The notes beneath the pieces were generated by a model. That model searched no databases, was not told the DNA's origin, and saw nothing but the letters and a program-made list of their open reading frames with translations. A DNA stretch of 64,000 nt from an uncultured Veillonellaceae bacterium. GTDB taxonomy: Bacteria; Bacillota; Negativicutes; Veillonellales; Dialisteraceae. The translations under genes were made by a program, and so were the position numbers. Of the stretch, positions 1 through 8,884 are shown piece by piece (the stretch's first letter is position 1; each line of letters opens with the position of its first letter). The stretch spans positions 1 through 64,000 of the forward strand of contig CASEBK010000032.1 in NCBI GenBank assembly GCA_949286115.1, written 5' to 3'.

Positions 1-1017
1 GAGGGTGGGCTCGTAGACGATGACTTCGATGCCTTTCGCCTTGATGCGCTTCATCACGCCCTGAATGGCGGAGGCGCGGAAGTTGTCGGAGGCGGTCTTC
101 ATGGTGAGGCGGTAGACGCCCACCACTTTCGGATGCCGGGCGAGGATCATGTCCGCGATGTGGTCCTTCCGCGTGCGGTTCGCCGCGACGATGGCGGAGA
201 TGAGGTTCTGCGGCACGTCGCTGTAGTTCGCCAGGAGCTGCTTCGTATCTTTCGGGAGGCAATAGCCGCCGTAGCCGAAGGAGGGGTTATTGTAGAAATC
301 GCCGATGCGCGGGTCGAGGCAGACGCCTTTGATGATCTGGGCGGTGCTGAGGCCACGCATCTCCGCGTAGGAGTCGAGCTCATTGAAGTAGGCCACGCGG
401 AGGGCGAGGTAGGTGTTCGCAAAGAGCTTGATGGCCTCCGCTTCGGTGGAGCCGGTGAAGAGCATGGGGATGTCTTTCTTGATGGCCCCTTCGGCGAGGA
501 GATGGGCAAAGGTGCGGGCGCGGTCCGAGTCTTCGCCCACGACGATGCGAGACGGGTAGAGGTTGTCGTAGAGCGCCTTGCCCTCGCGGAGAAATTCCGG
601 CGCGAAGATGAGGTTATCCGTGTGGTAGCGCTCTTTCATTTGGGCAGTGTAGCCCACAGGCACGGTGGATTTGATGATCATCACGGCCTTCGGCTCGATG
701 TCCAGCACCTCTTCGATGATGCACTCCACGGAAGAGGTGTCGAAGAAATTCTTGTCCGGGTCATAGTTCGTGGGCGTGGAGATGATGACGTAGTCCGCGC
801 CGGTGAAGGCCTCCTTCGGGTCGAGGGTCGCCCGGAAATGGAGGGGCTTCTCCGCGAGATACTCGGAGATCTCCCGGTCCACGATAGGCGACTTCTTCTC
901 ATTCAGCATCTGTACTTTTTCGGGGACGATATCCAGCGCCACCACGTCATTGTGCTGCGCGAGTAAAATCCCGTTCGACAGGCCCACATAGCCCGTCCCT
1001 GCGATAGCGATCTTCAT
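1..1017 (-). CDS. ugd: UDP-glucose 6-dehydrogenase, 3' end beyond window
   Basis: Oxidises UDP-glucose to UDP-glucuronate with NAD+, supplying acidic sugar for surface glycan. About 339 residues are visible, starting at ATG 1015-1017 ([16 protein letters not shown], a Rossmann GxGxxG motif). The catalytic-cysteine block [11 protein letters not shown] puts the nucleophile at about Cys253; the following KQLLANY matches the short E. coli-type Ugd (about 388 residues), so about 50 C-terminal residues lie off the left edge. It is the last visible gene of the minus-strand envelope glycan locus, 48 bases downstream of a broken glycosyltransferase gene. A UDP-ManNAc dehydrogenase is less likely given the cysteine block. 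Confidence 0.93.
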   Translation of the reverse strand, partial: MKIAIAGTGYVGLSNGILLAQHNDVVALDIVPEKVQMLNEKKSPIVDREISEYLAEKPLHFRATLDPKEAFTGADYVIISTPTNYDPDKNFFDTSSVECIIEEVLDIEPKAVMIIKSTVPVGYTAQMKERYHTDNLIFAPEFLREGKALYDNLYPSRIVVGEDSDRARTFAHLLAEGAIKKDIPMLFTGSTEAEAIKLFANTYLALRVAYFNELDSYAEMRGLSTAQIIKGVCLDPRIGDFYNNPSFGYGGYCLPKDTKQLLANYSDVPQNLISAIVAANRTRKDHIADMILARHPKVVGVYRLTMKTASDNFRASAIQGVMKRIKAKGIEVIVYEPTL

Positions 1018-1065
1018 AGTAAAACTCCTTTATGCAATATCATGTACGACGCGCATTATTTTTTA

Positions 1066-2244
1066 TTATATCGCATTTTTCTTAGATACGGAAAGGAGGA
1101 CCTGTTCCCACCGGTCCCAGATTGTTTCCGGAGCATAGGCCTTCATCGCTTCTTTCGCCGCATGCCCCATGGATACGCGAAGCGCCCGGTCCTCCATGAG
1201 CCGCTGCAGCCCTTCGGCAAAGGCTTCCTCGCCGTCCGCCGTCAGTATCCCGGTCTTCCCGTTTTCTACGATCTCATTGACGCCGCTGCAGGAGGCGAAT
1301 CCCACTACGGGCAGGCCCGCGCTCATCGCTTCGGCCATGGAGTTCGGAAAGCCTTCAAAGGCGCTGGGGATGGCGAAGATATCGGCCTTCGGATATTCCT
1401 CAAAGATCTCTTTCTTCGTTCCTTTCAAGACTACTCACCCCCCCAGGTGGGCTTCTTCGATCCGCCGGGCCAGCGCCTCTCTGTAGTCCCTATTTCCCGT
1501 GCCCCAGACCACCACGTCCCACTCCGGAAATTTCTCCGCCAGGCGGGAGAACGCTGCGATGAGCAGATGCTGCCTCTTGGACTCCCGCGTGAGCCTGCCC
1601 ACCTGAAGAATCGTGTACCGATCTTTCTTCGCCGCAAGGTCGGCCTGCGCCTCAAACTGCGGCACCGCATTGGGGATACACACCGTGGGCGTATGGGGAA
1701 ATACTTCCCGCAGGATCTGCCGAAACTTCGGCGTCAGCGCCTGGATCAGCGCGCTGCGGGAGACCGCCTCCATCTGGCCCGGGCTCATTTCAGGGAATCG
1801 GTCGCGCGGATCGTTCCGACAGAGCTGCACGACGGGGCAGTCTCCGGCGAACTGTGATACGAGCCAGCTGGAATTGTGCTTATATACGACGATGACGTCG
1901 GGGCGGACCTCATCGAAAAGTTTCTTCGCGGCGGGCACGATCCACGCCGCCCGGTACCGCTCATACCAGCCGGCCATGGCCTGCGGCCCCCGGAGGCGAG
2001 TGATCTCCCGGCCGATCTTTTTGAGCGTGGGCATCTTTGCGGGCTCGCTGCAGATTTCGCGGAGATTCACATAGTGCGCCTTCGGAGACAGGGGATAATA
2101 CGGCATGCCCTCATTCTCATCATAAGTGAGGATATGGACTTCGTGGCCGCGGCGGACCATCTCGTTTGACAGATTGCAGAGCATCCGCTCCAGTCCGCCC
2201 GCGATGCCCGCCACTTTCATAAAATGGACCATAAAGATCTTCAT
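1066..2244 (-). pseudogene. GT4-family glycosyltransferase interrupted by in-frame TGA
   Basis: Start chosen at ATG 2242-2244 (MKIFMVHFMKVAGIAGG), 11 bases after GGGAGG, the same leader found before the paralogue at 5358. N-terminal acceptor domain with GGLERM, then a C-terminal donor domain with the GT4 EX7E motif (EGFPNSMAE). Codon 270 is TGA (1435-1437), directly after a G7 run. Translation continues in the same frame as VVLKGTKKEIFEEYPKADIF, exactly where intact paralogues continue, so this is a nonsense change and not a frameshift. Arg (CGA to TGA) is the simplest ancestral codon. The downstream TTG at 1426-1428 has no ribosome site. As sequenced the donor-binding half is lost, so I call it a pseudogene; sequencing error is possible. 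Confidence 0.85.
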
Positions 2245-2277
2245 GGATTTCTGCCTCCCGATTTTACATTCCTTCAT

Positions 2278-2307
2278 AAGATAGCATGCTATTTTATATT
2301 TCAGCAA
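2278..2307 (-). promoter_or_regulatory. Possible promoter for the 2244 glycosyltransferase gene
   Basis: On the minus strand TTGCTG (2302-2307) and TATCTT (2278-2283) are separated by 18 bases. The AT-rich segment also holds a perfect 12-base palindrome, ATAGCATGCTAT (2281-2292), between the two hexamers. It lies about 35 bases upstream of the start codon and just after a terminator. Hexamer match is moderate only. Confidence 0.4.
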
Positions 2308-2348
2308 TCTTTTTCCATCAGTTATAAAAGTTTTTATATTTTCCAAAC

Positions 2349-2372
2349 GAAAAAGAGGAGTCCGTGCTCCCC
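2349..2372 (-). terminator. Intrinsic terminator after the PIG-L deacetylase gene
   Basis: Minus strand GGGGAG-CACGGA-CTCCTC followed by TTTTT. The stem is six pairs with one G-U. It lies about 110 bases past the stop at 2480 and before the possible promoter at 2278-2307; the rest of 2245-2479 shows no gene. Confidence 0.5.
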
Positions 2373-2479
2373 TTCATTCCCTTCTGATTTCCCTGCCCGC
2401 TCACGGCGCGCTTTCCGCTTCTCTGTGGGAACGGCGCCATAGAGGGCATATAAGGTCTCCCGACTCTTTCTGATGCCTA

Positions 2480-4156
2480 TCATTTCACACGCCTCCGCGC
2501 TTTCCGCTTCAGTACGCGGAGATGGTGGTGGGCTCTCTTGTGGGTCTGCGTGTACCACCAGCTGTGCAGGCGGTCCTTCCACACGGCGGCGGCGCGCTTC
2601 TTCCGCTGCCAGCCCGATTCGGGAAGGAGCCGCGCTTCGCAGACGAGTCCCTCCGCCTCGGCCCGGATAGTGTGAGGCCCCGTGATACCGGCGGCGCACT
2701 GTGCGCGGATGTCCGCCAGCTCCGCGGACTCGCCGTCCCAGTACCAGCGGACCGCCTCCTGGATGCCGAAAGTATACGCAGAGATCTCCGGTCCGGGCTG
2801 TCCCGCAGGCACGCGCCAGTCATAGGCGAAATGGCCGTCCGCGAGGATATGGAGCAGGCGACACGGCAGGGCCTTCTGCCCGAAGATCTCCCATTCGGAA
2901 AGGCCCGCCTCGCCTTCCGCTTCAAGGATCTGAAACTCCACCCAGGTGACGCCCTCCTGCGGCGGGATGTCCACCGCCGTCTCCCGGCCCCACGGCTTGA
3001 GCGGCCCTACGTCACAGGCATATCCGGTGCTGAAGCGGAGCCTTCCCTGGAGGATACGGCTCGCATCGGAAGGGTCGCCATAGAGGCTGACCGCCTCGAT
3101 GTGCCGGGGCTCATCGAACGTGCACCGGCAGGTCTTCTCCTCATCGCTCTCCTCGGGCATCCACAGGCAGTCCGTGAAAGCGACGCCGTGCTTTGGCCGG
3201 ATGTCCCGCGTATCGAGGAGGAGAAAGTCGTGGAGATGCCGCCCGTCCCCAGACGAGACGGTGACCGTCCCCTCATAGATCAGACTGTCCGTCCTCCGCA
3301 GCCAGAAGACTTCGTCCCCATTGATGATTTGTTCCGCTTTGTGCATGGCCCACTGGGACAGGTGGGCGCGGCAGGCATGAAAGAGGACATTCTCCCAGAG
3401 GAGCGGCGCGCGGCAGGCTTCCGGCACAGGGAGGCGGAGACGGCGGTCCCATTCATAGGAAGGGCTGTCCGTCTCGAGCGCCGGGTCCATGATCTTTCCC
3501 CGATTGAACGCCGTAGACAGAAGATTGTCCGCATAAAAATCTTTGACCGATTCGAAGCCCGTATTATAAGCGAAGGCTTTCAGCACCCGCGGCTGCCACG
3601 CGCCTTTTCCTTCATTCAGAATCTCTCCCAACACGGTCTCCAGCGCCATGGAGCACATACGGTGATCGGGATGGGAATCGAAGTCTACGGCGATGATCCC
3701 GTCGGGGCGGTAATGAGTGAGCACGTCCCGCAGGTCCGCCAGAAAGCCTTCCCATGTGTAGGGACGATGCCTGCCGGAGAACGCCATGGAGAAGTCGGGC
3801 TTCCCCTCGATGCCGTACGTCTCCGACCGTCCGTCCACGAAAAGCGGCGCTTCCCGCCCGTGCAGGAAGACGCACCGCGCGGCGTCGAGGCCGCCATCGG
3901 GATAGCCGAGGAAGACCGCGTCGTCTTCCTGCACGCCCAGCGTGCGGAGAGACGCCATCGCCTCAGAGAGCCGTGTTTCCGCAAGATATCCGCCATCCCC
4001 ATTTGTCGCAAAGACGCAGATGACGCGGAATCCTTCCTGCCTGAGACCATAAATGGCGGCGCCGGCTACATTGATCTCATCGTCTTCATGGGGCACGAAA
4101 ACGAGCACGGTCTGCCCGGGAAAGATCTCGCGATAGCGGAAAGAGGACCCCGTCAT
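2480..4156 (-). CDS. PIG-L (LmbE-like) family deacetylase with long C-terminal extension
   Basis: Predicted Zn-dependent de-N-acetylase acting on N-acetylated sugars or lipid-linked glycan. Residues 16-200 form the PIG-L domain: PHEDDE at 22-27 and HPDH at 162-165 are the family metal and catalytic motifs. The remaining 350 residues have no motif I recognise; the family is normally about 220-300 residues, so the extension may be a carbohydrate-recognition or glycan-transfer module. ATG 4154-4156 overlaps the stop of the upstream glycosyltransferase (ATGA), implying translational coupling and a shared glycan substrate. Confidence 0.88.
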   Translation of the reverse strand: MTGSSFRYREIFPGQTVLVFVPHEDDEINVAGAAIYGLRQEGFRVICVFATNGDGGYLAETRLSEAMASLRTLGVQEDDAVFLGYPDGGLDAARCVFLHGREAPLFVDGRSETYGIEGKPDFSMAFSGRHRPYTWEGFLADLRDVLTHYRPDGIIAVDFDSHPDHRMCSMALETVLGEILNEGKGAWQPRVLKAFAYNTGFESVKDFYADNLLSTAFNRGKIMDPALETDSPSYEWDRRLRLPVPEACRAPLLWENVLFHACRAHLSQWAMHKAEQIINGDEVFWLRRTDSLIYEGTVTVSSGDGRHLHDFLLLDTRDIRPKHGVAFTDCLWMPEESDEEKTCRCTFDEPRHIEAVSLYGDPSDASRILQGRLRFSTGYACDVGPLKPWGRETAVDIPPQEGVTWVEFQILEAEGEAGLSEWEIFGQKALPCRLLHILADGHFAYDWRVPAGQPGPEISAYTFGIQEAVRWYWDGESAELADIRAQCAAGITGPHTIRAEAEGLVCEARLLPESGWQRKKRAAAVWKDRLHSWWYTQTHKRAHHHLRVLKRKARRRVK

Positions 4157-5358
4157 TTCCCCGCCTCCTTATATTTCGCCGCGGTCTCCTCCAGCAGCTG
4201 TTCCCATGCGTCCCAGATCCGGTCCGCCGCATAGACTCGAATCGCTTCCCGCCCCGCTGCGCCCATACGCACGCGGAGGCTGCGGTCTGCCATGAGCGTC
4301 TCCAGCGCCTGCGCCATGGCTTCCGGAGAATTGTCCACCAGAAAACCGGTCTCTCCGTCCTGAATGAGCTCATTGACCGCCGAACAGGACCTCAGGCCTA
4401 CTGCCGGCAGTCCGGCTGCCATTCCTTCCGCCAAAGACAGACAAAATCCTTCCTGCCTGCTGGGGACTGCACAGATATCCGCTCTTTTATACACGTCATC
4501 CGCCACATTGGGCGTCAGTCCCCGGGCAAACACCCGATTTCCCAGGCGCTGTTTTTTTACGTATGCCATCAGTCCATCTGCATAAGCTCCACGGCAAATC
4601 CCCCACATCTCGATATCCCACTCCGGGAATCGATCCGCCAGGCCTGCAAATGCCTCTACAAGCACTCTCTGGTTTTTATTCTGATTCAGGGTGCCCAGAC
4701 AGACGATGCGGTACCGTTCTTTCTCCCGCGCAAGGTCCGCCTGCCAGTCCGGGATGGCCACCGCATTGCCGATGACGTGAATGGGGAGATCTGGAAACTG
4801 CTTCCGCGTCTCCGCCACACCGCTGGGCAGCAGGATCTGAATGCCTGCGCAATGGCTGACGGCGCGCTTTTCCGAAGGCGCGATCTCTGCGAACTGAACG
4901 ACGGGCTGCGAATGGATCATGGTGATGACCGGCGCTTCGGCCGCCGCGTCTTCCACGACGTACTTCGCGGACGGCATGGAGGTGGCGACGATCACGTCCG
5001 GACGGATGCGGTCCAGCCATTTCCGAATGGCCGGGCCATAGGAGCGTCCTTTGGCGATGGCATTGATGTCATGGGCCTTCTTCGGTGCGAAGAGACGGAA
5101 AAACTCCCGTTTGACGCGAATGGGTTTGGGCAGTTTGTCCTGGATGACGTAATTTCCGTCGTCATCATAGAGGATATTATGCTCCGGCACACGGGGATCC
5201 AGCGGGAAATAGGCATGGCCTTCTTTGGACTCCCGATACAGAATGGTCACCTGATGCCCACGGGCCGTCATGGCGTTCGCCAGATTGCAGGTGACTTTCT
5301 CCACCCCGCCGGGCATGCGTACATAACAACTGTTGAAATGGGCGATGACGATCTTCAT
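4153..5358 (-). CDS. GT4-family glycosyltransferase
   Basis: About 401 residues. Transfers a sugar from an activated donor to growing surface glycan at the cytoplasmic face. Start set at ATG 5356-5358 (MKIVIAHFNSCYVRMPGG) preceded by GGGAGG, rather than the longer open frame upstream. It shows the N-terminal GGVEKV loop, the IGNAV segment and the C-terminal EX7E motif (EGFCLSLAE), typical of GT4. It is paralogous to the genes at 1066, 6507 and 9892. ATGA overlaps link it to the GT2 gene upstream and the PIG-L gene downstream, so all three are one transcription unit. Donor and acceptor cannot be told from sequence. Confidence 0.9.
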   Translation of the reverse strand: MKIVIAHFNSCYVRMPGGVEKVTCNLANAMTARGHQVTILYRESKEGHAYFPLDPRVPEHNILYDDDGNYVIQDKLPKPIRVKREFFRLFAPKKAHDINAIAKGRSYGPAIRKWLDRIRPDVIVATSMPSAKYVVEDAAAEAPVITMIHSQPVVQFAEIAPSEKRAVSHCAGIQILLPSGVAETRKQFPDLPIHVIGNAVAIPDWQADLAREKERYRIVCLGTLNQNKNQRVLVEAFAGLADRFPEWDIEMWGICRGAYADGLMAYVKKQRLGNRVFARGLTPNVADDVYKRADICAVPSRQEGFCLSLAEGMAAGLPAVGLRSCSAVNELIQDGETGFLVDNSPEAMAQALETLMADRSLRVRMGAAGREAIRVYAADRIWDAWEQLLEETAAKYKEAGK

Positions 5359-6398
5359 GGATTTCCGCCTCCCGCAGTCTTTTTCTGTTCTTTTTCCATA
5401 AGCTTTCGCTGCATCTTCTTCTGGCGGCGCTTCTGCTGATGATCCACCAGCGCCCGCTGGAGCGCGCCCGCCGTCGGCAGGAGCAGGCTCCGGCGAAGGA
5501 TCAGGCTCCGCATGCACCGGATGCCCGCCGACGCTTTCGTCGCCCGGTGATTTTCTATGTACCGGAAGAGCGTCTCCCGTTCCTCTGCGGTGAGCAGGCC
5601 CACGCCCGCATCAAGCGCATAAGCCCGCACACCCGCATGCAGCGCCTGCTCTGCGCATTCCGCCTCGCAGTCAGGAAAATACCGGGCAGCGAGGCGCTCG
5701 TGCTCCTGCCAGGCAAGGAATTTCCCATAGCGCAGGCGGGTATATTTCTGCCCGTCCACGGCCATGATGCTCTGCACATTTTCATGACTGTAGAAATAGA
5801 GCGGCGCTTTATCCACCACGATGGAGCGGGCGCGCAGGTACAGGGAGGGGCATACATAGAGATCTTCCATGACCTGCCCTGCGGGCATGCGAATGCCCTC
5901 CCAGACGGCTCGCCGGTAGAGGCGGCCCCATACGAAATTGGGCAGCCGGTTCCTGAGAATGGCCCGCTGGATGTCTTTCGTCTCCGTGAGCTCCGGCCAT
6001 ACGTCGGAATCACAGTGGATGCGCCCATCCGCCTCCACGCGGCTGTGCCCGGCGACGACGAGGTCTGCGCCGGTCTCCTCCATGCGCCGCTGCAGTGTTT
6101 CCAACGCCTCCGGCGGCAGGTAGTCATCCGGATCGAGGCAGAAGATATACTCCCCCTCTGCCGCGTCGATCCCTGCGTTCCTCGCCGCACTGACCCCCTG
6201 ATTCTTCTGATGGATCACGCGGATGCGTCCGTCCTTTTCCGCGTATTCGTCGCAGAGCGCTCCGCACCGGTCGGGGGAGCCATCGTCTACGAGGATGAGC
6301 TCCCAGTCCCGCCAGGTCTGAGCCAGCACACTTTCGACCGAGCGGCGGATGTATTTCTCTACTTTATATACCGGTACAATGATAGAAATGGTTTCCAT
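5355..6398 (-). CDS. GT2-family glycosyltransferase
   Basis: About 347 residues, GT-A fold inverting transferase. Start at ATG 6396-6398 (METISIIVPVYKVEKYI) after AAGGTAGAG; the open frame extends further upstream without a better ribosome site. Nucleotide-binding DDGS at 38-41 and metal-binding DPDD at 89-92, preceded by the usual NQGVSAARNAG. C-terminal about 60 residues are basic and helical, ending in a Lys/Arg/Gln-rich tail. Overlaps the next gene by ATGA. Specific sugar unknown. Confidence 0.9.
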   Translation of the reverse strand: METISIIVPVYKVEKYIRRSVESVLAQTWRDWELILVDDGSPDRCGALCDEYAEKDGRIRVIHQKNQGVSAARNAGIDAAEGEYIFCLDPDDYLPPEALETLQRRMEETGADLVVAGHSRVEADGRIHCDSDVWPELTETKDIQRAILRNRLPNFVWGRLYRRAVWEGIRMPAGQVMEDLYVCPSLYLRARSIVVDKAPLYFYSHENVQSIMAVDGQKYTRLRYGKFLAWQEHERLAARYFPDCEAECAEQALHAGVRAYALDAGVGLLTAEERETLFRYIENHRATKASAGIRCMRSLILRRSLLLPTAGALQRALVDHQQKRRQKKMQRKLMEKEQKKTAGGGNP

Positions 6399-6506
6399 AC
6401 TCTCTACCTTATCCAGTGATTTCCCTTTTACTGCCCGCGCGTCACTTCGGCCAGCAGCTTTTCCCACGCTTTCGTTATGATATCCGGAGTGCATTTTTCC
6501 ATACGA

Positions 6507-7655
6507 TCATGCCCCCCCCATGCCCATCTGCGCCCTCAGCTCCGGGGCTGCCATCAGCTTTTTCAGCGCCTGTGCCAAAGGGGCCGGGCCATCCTCCACA
6601 AGGAATCCGGTCTCGCCGTCTACGATCAGCTCATTCACCGCCGGGCAGGAGGCATACCCCACCGCAGGAAGTCCGGCGCTCATGGCTTCGCCCAAGGCAT
6701 TTCCAAATCCTTCAAAAGCACTGGGGAAGCAAAAAATATCGGAGCGCGCATAGACTGACGCAATGTCCTGCGTAACGCCACGGACAAACACCCGGTCTTC
6801 CAGATGATACTGACGGATCATCGCCTGAAGCTCCCCGGTATATCCGCCTGCAAAGGTGCGGTCATCCCCCCAGAACTCCACCTGCCAATCCGGGAATGCG
6901 TCTGCAATCTGTGCAAACGCTTCGACCAGAAGATGCTGCCTTTTCTGATTTTTCTCTATCCTTGCCACATTGATAATGGTATATTTTGATTTCTTTTCCC
7001 TCAGTGTGGTATTGGCCTCATACTGAGGTATCGCCAGCGGGATACAGACAACCGACCGTCGTATGCCATACCGCCGCACAGTTTCCACAAAAGACGGCAT
7101 CAATACGTGCACTGCCCCCGTCTGATTTAAACTTTTCCTGTCCCTCTTTGACAGGTCCTTCAACAGATGCTCCGGATTAAACCGCAGCGAGGTCACGATG
7201 GGCACGGCATCTCCTACCACCTGCCGCAGGATATAGGTCAGACTGACTTTGAAGGAAATGATCACGTCCGGCCGAAAATCTCCGATCTCACTGTGAATGC
7301 TTTCCCTCAGCAGCTGCGCCTGGCACCATTCGCTCCATTGAAGAGCACGGTTTTTGCTGAACGGGCGCAGCATCTCCCGGACGATCTTCCCCCATACCGG
7401 CACGCATCGTCCAATATAGGGAGAGGAAAAGTGCTGAACGTCTGTCCGCATGAGGGCACCCAGCTCCACCCCCGGATGAAGTTTGTAAAACAGCCTCGGC
7501 TTCCCTCCATACAGCGGGCTGATCCGTACAGTATGTCCGCTGTCCTGCAGGGCGTTGGCCAGCGCACAGCAGGCATGCTCCATACCACCGCTCTGCTGCA
7601 GCGAGCTTGGAAAAGCGATCAGTACCCGCCTGGGTCCCGCCTTTTTCTCCATCAT
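6507..7655 (-). CDS. GT4-family glycosyltransferase, frameshifted near C terminus at a G8 tract
   Basis: As sequenced the frame ends RAQMGMGGA-stop at 6507. Minus-strand sequence has eight G at 6512-6519. Removing one G restores MGMGGHDRMEKC and continues to a stop at 6428-6430, giving about 408 residues, ending in an AWEKLL segment like those of intact paralogues. Start ATG 7653-7655 overlaps the upstream ligase stop (ATGA) with AAAGGAG before it. GT4 features: SGGMEHACC near the N terminus, EX7E as EGFGNALGE. The truncated form lacks about 30 residues of the last helices and may be inactive. Tract-length switching, mutation and sequencing error all remain possible. Confidence 0.85.
   Translation of the reverse strand: MMEKKAGPRRVLIAFPSSLQQSGGMEHACCALANALQDSGHTVRISPLYGGKPRLFYKLHPGVELGALMRTDVQHFSSPYIGRCVPVWGKIVREMLRPFSKNRALQWSEWCQAQLLRESIHSEIGDFRPDVIISFKVSLTYILRQVVGDAVPIVTSLRFNPEHLLKDLSKRDRKSLNQTGAVHVLMPSFVETVRRYGIRRSVVCIPLAIPQYEANTTLREKKSKYTIINVARIEKNQKRQHLLVEAFAQIADAFPDWQVEFWGDDRTFAGGYTGELQAMIRQYHLEDRVFVRGVTQDIASVYARSDIFCFPSAFEGFGNALGEAMSAGLPAVGYASCPAVNELIVDGETGFLVEDGPAPLAQALKKLMAAPELRAQMGMGGA
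6512..6519 (-). repeat. Poly-G (G8) tract inside a glycosyltransferase gene
   Basis: Eight consecutive G on the coding (minus) strand. G8 gives the truncated frame ending at 6507 and G7 the full-length frame ending at 6428. Homopolymeric G tracts in surface-glycan transferase genes are known slipped-strand phase-variation sites in other bacteria; use as a switch here is inference. Confidence 0.75.
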
Positions 7656-8881
7656 AGACCGCCGCTCCTTTGACCGCTTTCGCTGCGCGGTCCACCACTT
7701 TTTATAAACAGGATCCCCACTCCCAGGAGCATGTAAAACACGCGCCCTGTCAATTTCAGGATGAATGTCTGATCCACAAGGCCATGCGCGGTCGCGGCGA
7801 TGAACATGAAGAGCAGGGCCCAGCTGAAGGGATTCTCGGCATATTTTTTTACCGTATCCGCCAGATATGACAGCATCAGCCCGCAATAAGCGATATATGC
7901 CAAGCCGCCAATGGTACCCGCCGTGGCAAAGAAATAGATGAAGACATTATGCGGCATGACCTGGCCCGCTTCCCGGCTCGCAGCAGGATGGTAGATCCCT
8001 TCTGCATAGGCTGCCTGCCATTCGTTAAGCCCGATCCCTGTCAGCGGATGGTCGAGCCACATATGGAAGCTGCTCTCCCACATCATGAACCGCTCGCCGC
8101 CGATCATGGCAGAATAGCTGCCCCACCGCAGCGCCACTGCGTACGCTACAGCCGCCGCCACAAAAAGGAACACTGCCATGAGCAGCCCTCTCTGTACCTT
8201 TTTCGGTATCCGGCTGCGGTTCTGCGCCAGCCATATCGCCGCCACGATCACTGCCGCAACAGACAGCGCCAGCATGGAACCGCGCACTTCCGCCAGCAGG
8301 AGGCAGACGACTTCCAGCATAAGCAGCAATACTGAGGCCGCACGAAATCTCCTGTTCTCCCAGTAATATCCCATAAATGCCGCCGTGAAAGGGATAAACA
8401 TATCCAGCAGCATCCCTACGCGCGTAGGAAATCCGTAAAACGTACTGAGCCGCCCTTCTCCGAGCATGACATATTTGGCCAGCCCGAAAAGACAGAAGGC
8501 ATACAGGATGACATAAAAGGCGCCGCAGAGGACCTTCCGCACATCCCGCGTCCAGCCGACGTACAGCAGCATCCACAGAGGAAATGTGTACTGGATGAAT
8601 CCCAACGCGCTGAAATACCCGCCGGAAAGATTTTTCAGGTCATCCAGATGAAAGAGCGTGGTCAAAAAGAGCGCTCCGTACAGGATAGCAAAAGCGGCAA
8701 GCATGCGCCGGTCCAGCTGCCAGCGGGGCAGCGGCTCTTTCCTGTACCTCGTCCACAGGAAATACAGGGCAAAGACGATCATGGCGATGGAAAATCCTGT
8801 ATTGATATATCCATAGGCGGTCGCGCCCCAGACGGTCACCGCTGCCGTCAGCAGGGCAGGTCTATCGGCATTCTGTTCCAT
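7652..8881 (-). CDS. O-antigen ligase/polymerase family membrane protein
   Basis: 409 residues with about ten to twelve hydrophobic segments, consistent with the Wzy/WaaL superfamily that polymerises or ligates lipid-linked O-chain at the periplasmic face. The large loop after about residue 260 holds HPLTGIGLNEWQ and then MPHNVFIYF, resembling the conserved periplasmic loop of the family (Wzy_C). Start ATG 8879-8881, four bases after the GT8 stop. Only one such protein is present here and no flippase or ABC exporter is visible, so ligase versus polymerase cannot be settled. Confidence 0.85.
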   Translation of the reverse strand: MEQNADRPALLTAAVTVWGATAYGYINTGFSIAMIVFALYFLWTRYRKEPLPRWQLDRRMLAAFAILYGALFLTTLFHLDDLKNLSGGYFSALGFIQYTFPLWMLLYVGWTRDVRKVLCGAFYVILYAFCLFGLAKYVMLGEGRLSTFYGFPTRVGMLLDMFIPFTAAFMGYYWENRRFRAASVLLLMLEVVCLLLAEVRGSMLALSVAAVIVAAIWLAQNRSRIPKKVQRGLLMAVFLFVAAAVAYAVALRWGSYSAMIGGERFMMWESSFHMWLDHPLTGIGLNEWQAAYAEGIYHPAASREAGQVMPHNVFIYFFATAGTIGGLAYIAYCGLMLSYLADTVKKYAENPFSWALLFMFIAATAHGLVDQTFILKLTGRVFYMLLGVGILFIKSGGPRSESGQRSGGL

Positions 8882-8884
8882 ATG

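Noticed and set aside
1426-1428. Separate gene starting at TTG after the in-frame stop
   Set aside because: No ribosome site, and the peptide is just the C-terminal half of the GT4 fold; a nonsense mutation explains both pieces.
2522-4234. Long plus-strand open frame opposite the PIG-L gene
   Set aside because: Mirror frame of a real minus-strand gene in high-G+C DNA; no ribosome site, no family motif, composition unlike protein.
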